This document shows, piece by piece, positions 12,663-23,613 of a DNA stretch of 64,000 nucleotides (positions within the stretch are counted from its first letter, which is position 1; each line of letters begins with the position of its first letter). The stretch covers positions 42,046-106,045 of the forward strand of contig NW_025955107.1 in assembly GCF_022376445.1 (NCBI RefSeq), in the 5' to 3' direction. The translations under genes and the position numbers were made by a program. Source of the DNA: Fomitopsis serialis (Eukaryota > Basidiomycota > Agaricomycetes > Polyporales > Fomitopsidaceae). The notes beneath the pieces were generated by a model. That model worked only from the letters and a program-made list of their open reading frames with translations. It made no database searches and had not been told where the DNA came from.

Positions 12663-12872
12663 TTTAAGCGCCTGTCAATACTGCCTCACACCGATACTCA
12701 ACTCATTTATCCTCGTTGAATCATCACGCCCACCAGCGACAAAACTTCAGGATGTGATATGTTGGTAACATTGTACCTTAGAAAACTTTCAGGTTAGCAG
12801 ATGTCGCCCAACTGACCGAGAAAATCCAATGGCCAGGGCCGACATCGCTCGCACCTCGGCCGCGGCGTGTTC
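12663..12872 (+). repeat. Interspersed repeat family R1, copy b
   Basis: Direct-orientation partner of 8271-8473 with the same ordered blocks, ending GGCCGCGGCGTGTTC. It is joined directly to the F-box/LRR-like fragment that follows, so the repeat may be the 5' flank or first part of a dispersed gene family rather than a transposon. Confidence 0.75.
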
Positions 12873-13443
12873 TCCTTGACTCTGCCCGGACTATTGCTGG
12901 CGCTCTGCTTAGTCTAACACACCTCCGCCTCGACTCGATTACGGTCCATTTTGCGCCTCAAGCTTTCAAGCTCTCAATAGTATGGGGCAGAATTTCCTGC
13001 TCTCTGCGAAGCGGAAGCTCCGATCGCTGCTTCGGATGTGTCAGCAGTGACTACGCCTCAGGCCTCAGGCCTCAGGGGCCGCTCACATCGAGTCGCTTCA
13101 CCGGAGCGTGCTCAATGTTCTGGCTGCATACATGAACGTCAACAAGCTGTCGCTAGACACGACCCAATTCTTTCCATTCTCACATCTCTTGCGGTTCCTC
13201 TGTGCCTTCCCCGATCTTCAAACAATTCACTGTGTGGAAATACCAGAATGGGAGCTTCCGTCTGACGAAGCCATAGTATTGACCACAGTAGTCAAAGACG
13301 TGAAGGCATTCACCGACGTCTCTCTTGAGAACATACCTTCAGCATTTGCTGCACTATTCTTCAAGCTGTTTGCGAACAAGTGCCGCGATCTGCGGCATCT
13401 TCACATCCAGCTTGTGGATTCAGGCCGACTCGGCCCGTACTGA
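12873..13443 (+). pseudogene. F-box/LRR-like protein fragment
   Basis: Begins with an L-SLTHLRLDSITVHF run in one frame (12905-12965) and continues in another from about 13090: a 111-codon stretch with LNVLAAYMNVNKLSLDTTQF, LLRFLCAFPDLQTIHC and KCRDLRHLHIQL, ending TGA at 13441-13443. Leucine-rich repeats of this kind follow the F-box in a large Agaricomycete family of predicted ubiquitin-ligase adaptors. No F-box is visible, the frames are broken, and the piece stops early, so it is a truncated copy. It lies opposite to the coiled-coil remnants on either side. Confidence 0.6.
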
Positions 13444-13579
13444 CGTGGTTTGTGCATGCGCTTCCGTACGTCGCTGATCCCCTCGCAGTCTGCAGAGTGG
13501 CCCCTCGAGACGATCTTGCAGTAGAGCGTTGCGCTGGTAGCGCGGTATGTACTCTGGAGCGGGCTGGGTCGCTAAGCGG

Positions 13580-13979
13580 TATGCATCCGCCATAGAGGTG
13601 GCGAGATTGGGATGGCGAGAGGAATGAGCGACCAAAAGGAGGCAGAGAGAACGTTGGGTGACATGCGGATGCATACGATCAGAGAGCGTCGTGCGTGAGC
13701 AATTGAGACACTTACTCAGCAAATACGGTGCCACGCGTGTGCTTACGTCCACCGTCCGCGCGCGTCCGTCCTCGCGCTTCTGGCCTGCCGGTACGTAGAG
13801 CACGTCCGAGTGGTCGTCTGCTGGCCCAGTCGACGCTGCGCATCCCGCCTGGTCAAGCGTCTGAATCTTCTCGGCATGAGTAGCGAGCGATGATCGAGTC
13901 TCGCAGAACTGGCTCTGCAACTCGTTCAGGGCTTGTGTCGTGCATTTATTGGTACAACGCTCTGGGGCTGAGGCGGCAT
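13580..13979 (-). pseudogene. N-terminal coiled-coil gene fragment in duplication copy A
   Basis: The ATG at 13979 starts MPPQPQ, but copy A is interrupted by an inserted block near 13938-13957 before the frame continues ALNELQSQFCETRSSLATHA. Copy B at 51890 reads the same start uninterrupted. After a further short stretch (DDHSDVLYVPAGQKRED) the frame is lost. A separate downstream piece, ADAYRLATQPAPEYIPRYQR, probably came from another gene. Looks like a dead 5' gene end carried by the duplication. Confidence 0.5.
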
Positions 13980-14639
13980 GATGGGGAAGAACTGAGGGAG
14001 GCGGATCGTGAGGCTGAGCAGCACGTCTTGTTTAGCCGTCGGCCTCGGAGCTAGTCCCAGAGTGAACGCACCAGTGTTTTACGCTAATTTTTCCAGCTCG
14101 AATTCGAGGCTCATAAATGCGCAGAGAACGCGCGCTGCATACTATGTCGATACTGGATTCCTAACGTGAAGCATGTCTGTTTCAACGCGAGCGACGTTGG
14201 CGGGTGAGGAGCGTACGTACGGATATGCCTTCGGACTGACACTCAAGCTCTTCAGGACTCGGCCGCTCGCTGTTGATAGACGTTCCATTAGAGCTCTTGC
14301 GCTTGACGTCCTTAATGCGGAACTACACTACACATGGCCGGGTGTGGTGCAACTGGTGAGATTTTCCCGTCCCCGCCCGCCCTGCGACGTACCTTTGCAC
14401 CCTCCTCCCAGACTTGAGGAACGGCTGCCTCTGTTGCTCAGCGGGTGAAGATAGAGACAGGGAGGCGGGCTGGAGAAGGGAGGAGGCAAGACGACATTCG
14501 CAGCCACCAGTAAGTTATTGAAGGAGGAGCAATACTTAGCGCTAATAGTGGCTGATCACCGAGCGATCGAGTTGCGCGCGTGACTTGGACGAGCGCCTGT
14601 GAGTACTTGCTCCTACTCGCTCTCGCTGGTCCGAAGTTG

Positions 14640-14780
14640 TTTATCCTCCTTGAGCCCTCACTCGCACCGACGTCAAGCTTTGACATACTGGTGCGTCAGC
14701 TGTTTCCCATCTGAGGAAACTTTCAGAATAGAGAAAGTCGGCCAACTGACCGCGCCCCGCAGCCTCATCTGGCTATTCCG
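14640..14780 (+). repeat. Diverged R1-like block in copy A
   Basis: Shares GAGGAAACTTTCAG, GTCGGCCAACTGACCG and TTTATCCTCCTTGA with repeat family R1 but lacks the GGCCAGGGCC end. Its equivalent in copy B is 52555-52700. Confidence 0.5.
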
Positions 14781-15243
14781 TATATGGCAGTAAGTTACAT
14801 AAGCATGCACTCTCCCGAACGAAATTCAATTATCCTCCTTGTATGCCCCAGCCTCCTCTCGTGAACACATCATGTACTGACTGTAATGCGTATGATATAT
14901 ATGTAGAAACCTTTATAAGAGACGAAGTGTGCGAGGACAACGCATAGTAGCCATAAGCTTCACTGCATGAGTCGGCACACTGTAGCACGTGATCCAAGAT
15001 TTTGGCTGAGCGTGTGCGAGTGCATCTCCCGTCTCCGCGTCTAGTCTACCGTCCTTCTCATCTTCTTTGCCGCCACTCCTCTCATGTCGAATTTTTCACC
15101 ATCTGCAACCTATGAACCCAAGTCAAGAAGATCGCGTGTACCTCGATCGTGTGTACCTCGTCTGTATGTGAGTAAGCCGCAAGCCCGATCATGCCGCTGC
15201 CAACACTCTCATGCACATGTTTCAGTATCCCGGCGTTATCGAC

Positions 15244-18060
15244 AACAGCAGCCTCCCTCCCGCACTACAACTCCATCTCAGTGACGATGAGGAACAAGCC
15301 GCGTCCCGCCCCTTCGCTCTCGAGACGCTCTTTCAGGCCGGCCTGCGTACGTCCGACCTGTCTTGGGTCTTCTCTGGTTCTCACACTATTCGCAGCCCTA
15401 TTCCTTGATCCACCCGCTGATCGGATCCCCTTGTCTCCGTTGTTGAACGTGAGTTCCTCTTCGTACTCTTTGTCACAATCTTGGTCTGATCTTCCTCGCT
15501 CATCTTGCCCGCCCCCATACCGACTACTTTGTTACGCTGCTGGATGTACTCTCGGGACAATATATATTTGCGTTGTCTGGATGTTTCTCGGTGTCACGCC
15601 AGCAGATACTGGGCGAATGCGACAGTCCGGATGGCCGTGCGTGCAACACTGCTAGTGCGACGCCGCACGGTTCGATCTCGATGGTGGCACACCCATCCTT
15701 CGCCTCGTTGGTCGAGTGCAATGCAGCAGAAGCGAACTCGTCCGCCGCCCGCCTGGATCTCTGGCGCTTCGCGGATGCGAATCTGCCTCCGCGAGTCGGT
15801 CCACCAATACTTAACAAGCAGCGGCGTCTTCCTCTTCTACCGCCTCTGGCGCCTCCGCACCTTTTGAGTCTCTACGGTGCCCATCCTTACCCGGCGGAGT
15901 CCTTGCTCCGCCAGCCCCCTACCTGTCATCTTCCGCCTTCCATCTCATTCACTGCCCTCTTTCTGGCTGGGCGACTCGGGCTATGCAGGTAGTACGTCTC
16001 CGTTGTCAACCAGTCCTTCCTGATCCCTTTCGCTTCCTTAGTCTCCGAGTTCGTCATGCCTTCGTCCGCGCCGTGCTCACCCACTGTGCATGCGCAAGCT
16101 CAAGCTCAAGCCTTGCACACCACCGACCTGAGCTCGCTGCTATCTTATCATGTTAGTTTTCGAGAACCCACCTGCCAATTCTCTGTTTCTCTGTCTCAAC
16201 CTCGCGCGTCCGGCGGGATTCGAGCTTCAAGTGCATGGCTTTCCAGGGTGAGACCTGAGACCTCACGGGATATTGTCTGGGCGGCATGATCTGATACTGA
16301 TATACTCATTCTGACGTCGTAGCAACATCGCTCAGCTCAACCCCGCAAGCCTAACGTCGATTCAGATACGTGGTGCTCGGATACGTAATGCTCCTTTCCC
16401 GATAGGCCGTGTCGACGATCTCACTTGCTGAGACCACAAACAAGGAACTACGAGATGGTGAACTTAGTCAATGCCGCAGGCGAACGTTTCCCGAGAGACA
16501 AGCTACTCCTCTGCGATGGCCACCTGACTTCAGGCCTGCGCCAAGACACTAAACACATCGCATTTCGGAATGCTTTCCCTTACGACCAACGCTGGACGAG
16601 GCCACGCGCTCATCGTCCAATCCTTGCGCGTCCTTAGCGCTCCTTATCTGCAAGAAATGCAGCTCTCAAGGAACTCGCAGATGCGGTTGATCAACTCCTG
16701 TGGAAGCGTCGGGCACACGTCGCTATGCCCCACGTTATGTAATCGGCGACTAGTGGGATTGAAGCAAAGGCAAAACATACCTCGAATGCATGGGCGACTT
16801 GGAAAGTATTCCACTATTTGTGGTCCATGGTAAGCGGCCTGTGTTGTGGTAGAGGTGGAACGGCTGGATTGGGATAATTCTTGGGCAGTGCTTACCACTC
16901 TCGATCGCGCGGGGCTTGGCAGACTGAGGTGGAATCCGCTCCGCCACAGCGTCTCTTGATCGACTCTCAGCCTCGAATGACGGACGTCCCCGTCGACCCG
17001 CCGCCGCACAGAGGCGCTTGAGTCGAGCGCGTACTCTGTGACGCGAGAATAGGGTCGGTCGACAAGGCAGCGGACGCTTATGGCGATACCGGGCGCGAGA
17101 AGAGCAGAGAGTTAGTCAAATCTGAAGCTTCGAAGGCGAGGCGCGATTCCGGACAACCTACCAGATGTGTATGTCTGGGCTTGAACTAGCTTTGCTGGCG
17201 CGTACACCTGTCGTCATGTCCTGGCTCAAGCTATGGTCTGTTTCACGTTAGAGACGCGCGGTACTCGCCCGTATTCGCTCCTGGTAGACAGTGCGTCCCG
17301 TTCAAGTTATTCAGTCCGTGCGAGAAAAGCGTCCACGACTGGAAAGCTTGTCAGACTCGAACCTAAACAGGGCTCGGAAGAAATCCGTGCGGACGAAACG
17401 AACTCTTCCTCGCGCGATTTAAAGGATGCACACACGAGGCCCATCCTGGGCCCATCAGAGCAGACAGCGCGGGCGGTATAGTGCTTGCAAGTTGAAGAAG
17501 TGATCGTCGCTAACGCGCTTGTTTCTACGCCAAAAGAGCTGCCAAAAGTCGTATTTGCGCAAAACCCGTGGGAAACGCGCCGCCGCCAACTATTTCGCAA
17601 ACAGCTAGATTGTAGAAACCGGGCAAGAAAGGGTCTTTAGACGGCCTTCCGGCGCAGGAGGTCGCCACCCTTCCGTCAGCTCGTCTTCCGCGCCGATGGC
17701 AACCTGGGCAGCTGCCACAGATACAGCCCAAATCTGCTCCCAGACGCGCTGTGGGTTGGCGCCAGGGGCAGGCAATCTGAGTGTCTGTCGCCACTAAATT
17801 ATTGCTCTTCGGCGCACTTACCTGTCCGTCTGGTTATTGCCGTGAACGAAATCCTAGCGTTAGGTTCGGAGCAAGCCCCATCTCCGGGCCCTTACCCCGC
17901 GAACGGTATGCATACAACCCACGAGAATAAAGAGCAAGGCCACCACTAGACTTTGCCAGTCACTAGTCAACATGGCCGGTGCATCGGATGCACACACCGT
18001 AGGGACTACGTAGACACGAGGCCTGAGGTGATTTGTAAGAACCATGCACGTGTCCATACG
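15244..18060. other. Degenerate region with a possible F-box start
   Basis: No intact gene. On the minus strand at about 16640-16720 a frame reads CPTLPQELINRICEFLE, the usual opening of an Agaricomycete F-box, then stops at once; upstream and downstream frames do not extend it. Elsewhere only short, low-information frames are present on both strands. Confidence 0.45.
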
Positions 18061-18072
18061 CAAGCCTTCTGT

Positions 18073-18132
18073 TGATGCGTACGGATTTGGACCTTCTTGT
18101 GTGCGCGCGAGGAAACGAATCTCGACGTGTGA
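18073..18132 (+). repeat. 60-bp dispersed repeat, copy 1
   Basis: Starts GATGCGTACGGATTTGG and ends CTCGACGTGTG, with intervening blocks matching 46647-46705 in the same orientation. No coding function seen; probably a fragment of an unidentified repeat. Confidence 0.7.
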
Positions 18133-18979
18133 GGCCTGAGGCCTGATGCCTCAGACCCCGCAGGCACAACCCTACCTCAACAACCCTTCCCCGCGCAACG
18201 TTCCGCGGCGCTTTCACATTCGCGTCCCTCCCGCGCCCAAAACCGGCCAAGGCAAGCAAAAGGCCTCCGCATCCACCTCGAAGGGCACCCGCCGCCGCCA
18301 AAGTCGGACGATCCTGGTATCGTCCGGCCAACCAGCAACCAGTAGAGCGCCGACCGCGCCGGACGTGGTGGAGACGAGAGGAAGGCCAGAGTCGGCAAGA
18401 AGCGTGGCACGTTCATGACTTAACTCACTGGTGCTATAAGAGTTGTCCGTTCTTCCGTCTTCGCGAACTCGAACTACTCATCTGCGCGCGCATCGCCAGA
18501 TGGGAAGGACCGCAAGCAAGCTAGTATCATTGAAAATGCGGGAGCTGCGAGAATGATCGCAGCGCGCGTTCTCTGCGTATTCAACGACCAAGATGCACAA
18601 GCCGCCGTACGGGCAGAGGCACAACAGAACCCGCCCCAGCGACGGCACTGTCGCGGGTAGGCACCCGCCGGAAGCGGCTTCAACTTTGCGGGCCAGCAGC
18701 AGCCCTCTGCGAACGGCGTACCAGGACAGCAGCGCCACCCTTCCATGCCGGTGCGTCCTCTCTGGGACCACTTTTGAGGACGACGACTGAAGTAGCCATG
18801 ATCAGCCACCCAATCTCCCCGTCATGCCTGCTGAAGGGTCGAGGATCTTACGACAAGCAAATGATCGACCTCGGGCCCGTCGCCGCGGAGGACGCATGAG
18901 GTTCTTCGTACACTCGAGCTCTTCAGAACAGGGTCCACGCGGTGGAGGACGACAAAGCCTTTGGGCAGGTTCGTCGTCT

Positions 18980-20260
18980 CTTAGACTTAATCTTTGCACA
19001 GTCTCATATAGTCTTCAGTCCTTGTCATTCATGTCCAACCCCGTAACGTGGGTCATGTCGAACGGCGAGTACCAGCTGCCACATTGGGCAGCATCCTTCG
19101 GTATCATCGACCTTCTGCTCATGAACTCCGGTCTCGGTTTCTACGAAGCGCCTATCGCTCAAGATCGGTGACATCGTTCGCGCCGAGTGCCGCCTGACCG
19201 AGTGCATCGATGTGTCGATCGACAAGGCCTTCGGGCAAGAACAATGGCGATCAATGCTTATCGTACGCTCATTCTTGTCCTCGCCTTGATTGGGACACTG
19301 ATAGTATACGCGCAGTGGCTCTCGAACGCGTTTTTCAGTGGTACCGCGTCGCTCATCGTTCAGGATGGCCGCACCCCGGTCACTTGCACAAGATCCTCGC
19401 GCAGTTCAGCAGTCTCTACTTGATCTCCATTGGTATTCTACTGCCAAGATCTTCCCCTTGTACGCCGCCTTCCGCTAGACGACCCTGGCGCCCTCGACGA
19501 CATCTTGGTGCCCCTGATCGATGGTATTCCCGTTGCCGTGCGCACCGTCTTGTGTGTCGCTCTCGCCGCCGGAACCCAGCGGTTCGCCGAGTACAAGGCT
19601 ATCGTCCCTCGTACTACTCTGGCCCCGACAAGACTGGTACGCTCACGATCAACGCTCACAATCGACCGCGAGACGATCAGAGCCTACGGCCGCTTCTGCA
19701 CTGATGATGCCATCCTCTTCGCTGCCTACCCTTCGCGCACCGAGAACCAGGATGCTATCAACTCTGGCGTCGTCGGATCTCTCACTGACACCGCTCGTGC
19801 GCTTTCTGGTGCCAAGTGACTCGAATTGAAGCCTCGTTGGCAAGCGCGGAGATCACTTACCGCGAGGAATCAAATAGCGGGCTCAAGCGCGTTACCAGGG
19901 GTATGACCGGTATTGTCGTCAAGCTTTACACGCGCAACAAGACCAAGCCGCAGGCGAGAAAAAACTCGAAGCTGGCAGGGAGGAGCTCGCAGCGCGCGGT
20001 CTACGCGCGCTCGCCGCCGCTTACGAGAAGGTCGATGGCGGTGGGTGCGAGGGGGAGGTTGTAACACTATGGCTCTCGTCGGTATCCTTCCCATCTTCGA
20101 CCCACCTCGAAACCACACCAAGCAGACGATCGACGCCATGGCCCTCGGCGTCGCCGTCAAAAATGGTCACCGGTGACGAGCTCGCCATCGCGAAGGAGGC
20201 GAAGGAGACTGGCCGTCGTCTCCAGCCTCGGCGACAGCATGCTGCCAGCTAAACGAGTGC
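18980..20260 (+). pseudogene. Plasma-membrane H+-ATPase (PMA-type P-type ATPase) pseudogene
   Basis: A decayed copy of the proton pump that energises fungal nutrient uptake. Recognisable in order: SNPVTWVM and the following transmembrane region (about 19030-19140), RAECRLTECIDVSIDKA, ASLIVQDGRTPGHLHKILAQ, PLIDGIPVA, the phosphorylation loop DKTGTLTINA (near 19630), LTIDRETIRAYG, AYPSRTENQDAIN, EITYREES, RVTRGMTGIVV, GILPIFDPPRNHTKQTIDA and MVTGDELAIAKE. The pieces lie in at least three frames with several stops, the central catalytic part is shortened, and the C-terminal membrane half is missing. The catalytic DKTGT is intact but in a different frame from its neighbours. Too damaged for the single-base errors seen elsewhere to explain. 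Confidence 0.88.
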
Positions 20261-20479
20261 GTCGCGTTGGGCGTACGCGATCGCGTTCAATGTCGACCGC
20301 CATAATTAGCTACTCGCGCGTCGTCAGTGTCGGGCGCTCGCTCCCTGAATCCACAGGTCGTTCTTTGTGGGCTGTGTCCGACGCCCTCGAGCGCGACTGG
20401 TGGAGAGATGGCAGGCGATCTCGGACGGGTAGAGTTAGTAGATAGACCAGTAGTAGTAGACAGAAAATAGCACAGGCGG

Positions 20480-20631
20480 GAGTCAAGGAGAACACGCACC
20501 TCGCGAGCGATGTTGGCCCTGGCCAATGCATTTTCTCGGTCAGTTGGGCGACTTCTGCTAAACTGAAAGTTTTTACAGGTACAGTATCACCAGTACATCA
20601 TACCCTCAAGCTTTGCTGCTGGTGGGCGTGC
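20480..20631 (-). repeat. Interspersed repeat family R1, copy c (inverted)
   Basis: Reverse-complement match to copies a and b: CACGCCCACCAGC, AAAACTTTCAG, TTAGCAGAAGTCGCCCAACT, GAGAAAATGCATTGGCCAGG and ACATCGCTCGC occur in the same order. It abuts the 3' end of the H+-ATPase pseudogene. Confidence 0.75.
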
Positions 20632-20904
20632 GCGTGGAGCACCTAATCACCCCACATAACCGCCCTAACTATAGGCATGATACGGGTGCATGTGACCCCT
20701 TCACTTAGGCCCAGTTCCACGCGTTACTGTGACTTCCCGGTAGTTCCCTTGGGAAACTCCGAAATACTGACTTCTTCCCCAGCCCCCTCCAGCCCCTCGG
20801 TCCGTTGCCGCTTTCGGTGCCCCGTCGGTGGGTCCCCATGTATCAGGTACCCATTTGACTGCCTTCCGCTTTAGGACAACTACGCCTGGGCGCTCATATT
20901 TCCC

Positions 20905-21483
20905 TTTTAGATGACGTCCTGGCACTACCGCCCGGCGCTCCACTCAGCCGAGCGAAGTCACGAGCAAGAGACAAGTGGGTGTCGGACTGGACACGGACCA
21001 CACCCACTGGTCGATTCGCAAGCGCGAACCGCCTGCAACCACAGACGAAGCCGCGCAAGCACTTCCTCAAGCTACGGAGGGAGGTGTTCGGCCGCGTCTT
21101 TCAGTGCCGAACGGGACATGGGTTCACGGGGGAGTACTACCGTTCCTTTGTACCCTCCGAACCGAACGACTGCCCCTGCGGCGAGCCCTACCAGACAAGA
21201 CGCCACATCTTGCAGGACTGCCCCCAATACGAAACGTACCGACTCATCCTACGGGACGTCAGCCCCACCATTGATCTTCCAACGATCCTCGGAACGACGG
21301 AAGGGATAGCAGCACTCGCATCGTTCCTCGATGCGAGCAGGGCGATGACAAAAACGGGAGCTCCACGACAGTCGCGCGAGGTCGAATGGGGCGCAGAAGA
21401 TGAACCAGAGGCAGAAGAGGACGAAGATGCCGAAGAAGCAAATGACGAGGAGGAAGACGGTCCGGACCCACGGCAAGACTAAC
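20905..21483 (+). mobile_element. Non-LTR retrotransposon (LINE) ORF2 C-terminal fragment
   Basis: A continuous frame with no start of its own encodes the tail of a LINE polyprotein. After a Trp/Thr-rich linker (WVSDWTRTTPTGRF) it reaches a terminal zinc-binding motif, C-P-C-G-E followed by TRRHILQDCPQY, the Cys-x-Cys...His...Cys pattern found after RT/RNase H in many fungal LINEs. It ends in a strongly acidic tail and TAA. The RT and RNase H domains are absent upstream, so this is a 5'-truncated insertion. The 3' untranslated part probably runs on through about 22097, where a TCC-tailed motif sits. Confidence 0.82.
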
Positions 21484-21939
21484 GGACGGCGGCGCCGTCC
21501 TTCCCTTCCCTCCCTAACCACTACCGACAATCCCGTGCCCCGAGGATGCAATGCCGACTTGCGACTTCGGGAGAATACACCAACAGGATCACACCCCACA
21601 CCGCTTTCTCCTCTCTTTTCCTTTTCTCCCTCATATGCTCTAAGTTATTGAACATGCCTCATGCCCATGGATACGCAGAATCGGTCGATTAACGCGCGAC
21701 GCGCACACCCAGTTACATACAAACCCCCTACCGCATCGAATGCGCCCCAAACCCGCTATCTACTACATACAAACGATACCCATAGACCCACGAATACACA
21801 CACCCGACAGGACTACCGGTTCGTAAGTGGCGCATTGTAATGCCCACTATTGTACGCACCGGCAGTCGCCGCGTCTTAGCACGTTTTGCTTGCTTGTGGC
21901 GGTTAATAAATGCAGAATTCATCATCATCATACCGCCCG

Positions 21940-22560
21940 GCGCTCTCCACTGCGGCTCCCATCACCGCCCCTGCGCCACAAGCCCTCCCGCCCGCTGGCG
22001 CTCCCCGCTCGCTGGCGCTTCTCGCCCGCTGGCGCCTCCCGCCCTCGTCCCGGTGCTGTGACTAAATGGAATACCCTCCTCCTCCTCCTCCTCCTCCGCT
22101 GCCATTTCGGTCACCACCCCTGCGCCACCCCCTCCCTCTTGGCGCTGCCTGTTGCCCGTCGTCGCCTTTTCTTCCCGCCCGGCACTCCGCTTCTCTGCGC
22201 CACCGAGCCTCCCCGGCTCCTTCCCTTTTAGTCACTACCTCCACGCCACCACCTCCCTTCCTGCATTCCTTCCGTTTTGGTCAGTACTTCCTCCGCACCA
22301 CTACCTCCTTCATGGCGCTACCGGCTGCCCCTCGCTTCCTGCCCGGCGCTCTCTAGTCACGCCACCGTCCTTGCCTCCTGTTCGGCACTCCGCTGCCATT
22401 CCTGTCACTGCCCCCGCGCCGCCACTATCTCCCTTCGCTTCCTGCCGGGCGCTCTCCGGAGTTATTCCTGTACGCCACCGCGCCTCTCTGCGGCACTCCT
22501 TCCGTTTTAGTCACTTCCTCCGTGCGCCTCCCGCCCGCCACAGTCCTCAACTCGTCCGAC
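21940..22560 (+). repeat. C-rich degenerate minisatellite
   Basis: Imperfect units of roughly 40-50 bp recur, built on a TTCC-x-TTTTAGTCACTxCCTCC core, then GCGCCACC blocks, separated by CTGCCCGGCGCTCTC-like spacers. At least eight degenerate units can be followed. All three frames stay open for long stretches only because the sequence is C-rich. No gene. Confidence 0.65.
22058..22097 (+). repeat. GACTAAATGGAATACCC motif with (TCC)n tail, copy 2
   Basis: Same 17-base word and TCC tail as 1227-1266. It lies downstream of the LINE ORF end on the same strand and may be that element's true 3' terminus. Confidence 0.6.
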
Positions 22561-22929
22561 CTTAGTGTATTGGTTGTGTATCGTAGCTTAAATGAATGGC
22601 TAATGTCTTTCACAAACCCCCATTTAATACACCTCACTACCCTTCGCTGGGAAGCACCGCAAACGCGTGAAGACATGAGTGATATTGGCTGACTACGGGC
22701 AACGACATCGACAACCATCGACAACGATACAAGACGAGACAGAGCTTTGGGAGCCGCGACACGACGCCGCTTGCGCGCGGCAGGTGACCTCGCAGCCCGG
22801 CCCGACCTACATTTCTCGTACGCGTCTCGGATCTGCCGACTATGATGAAGTTCTGTGGGCGCACTCAAATCTTTTTTGTTACCGTGACATATGTCTCCGA
22901 TGTTGCATGTTTTCAGCCCACGACGAAGC

Positions 22930-23170
22930 TTCCCATTTCTCGCAAACCCTCTTGCTCTTTGCCAGCCTCTATGCCTAAGTATTGCTATGTGATATGCTGT
23001 CAAGGAGAAGACGCCCAGCGGCTCCCTACGGCAGTGAGTCAAACCGAATAGCATCTTCCTTCTACTAGGCAGTCAGCATGCGCGCGCGGTGGCGTCGGGC
23101 GCATCACCAGCCTCATGAAATTGCGCACAGGCTTTGATAAATTGCTCGCATTCCAAGGTTTCGTCGTTCC
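22930..23170 (+). pseudogene. Cytochrome P450-like N-terminal fragment, copy 1
   Basis: A short hydrophobic stretch leads into YCYVICCQGEDAQRLPTA, an intron-like GTGAGT donor, and then VGRITSLMKLRTGFDKLL. A membrane anchor followed by (I/L)PT-x-VG is typical of microsomal P450 N-termini. The frame is broken in the anchor and nothing beyond is P450-like. A sister fragment lies at 37260-37480 on the other strand with a cleaner anchor. Assignment rests on the anchor and LPT-VG pattern only. Confidence 0.45.
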
Positions 23171-23251
23171 CTTTTGCTATCAGACGGCATTACAGCGCTT
23201 GTCTGCTCTTGCCTGCTTGGATGGCCGGCCGTCGCACCAAATGACGTCGAG

Positions 23252-23285
23252 GAGGAGGAGGAGGAGGGGATTCCATTTAGTCCTC
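23252..23285 (-). repeat. TCC-tailed motif, copy 3 (inverted)
   Basis: Read on the minus strand: GGACTAAATGGAATCCCC followed by six TCC units, one base different from copies 1 and 2. Confidence 0.6.
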
Positions 23286-23613
23286 ACGTCTGCGTGCCAT
23301 AAGGCTCGCCACGTGTGACAACGCTCTCTATTTACAATAGAGTTTGACAGCAGACAGGAAACAAATCGATTGACAGGTTATATTATGGCAGCAATATGAC
23401 AGCGAAGAGGGCCGACGCCGTGAGACGGGTGAGAGTACGCAAAAAAAAGAATTACTGGCAATCTGTCTATAGTAGGGTACAACACCATCATCCATTATCA
23501 TCCATTCGTCCACAGCACAAAAACAGTATACGAACCATCAGCATACAGGAGTGTCTGCGTCGATCATACTTCATACATCCGGTCGTTCACCTCACCAAAC
23601 TGCCGTGACATCG

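Larger units (their letters stand above)
13514..15243. repeat. 1.7-kb segmental duplication, copy A
   Basis: Near-identical, in the same orientation, to 51400-53140. Identity begins at TCTTGCAGTAGAGCG and ends at CGGCGTTATCGAC, after which the copies diverge completely. Differences include small indels. In copy A a block with GTGCATTTATTGGTACAAC (about 13938-13957) replaces one base of copy B; copy B has extra bases after GTATGCATCCG and near 52040. The segment holds the N-terminal coiled-coil fragment, a distant R1-like block (14640-14780), and sequence that in copy B is the immediate 5' flank of the MPH1-like helicase. Confidence 0.9.

Noticed and set aside
21940..22560. Long overlapping open frames in the C-rich region
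   Set aside because: All frames are open because of base bias; the region is a degenerate minisatellite.
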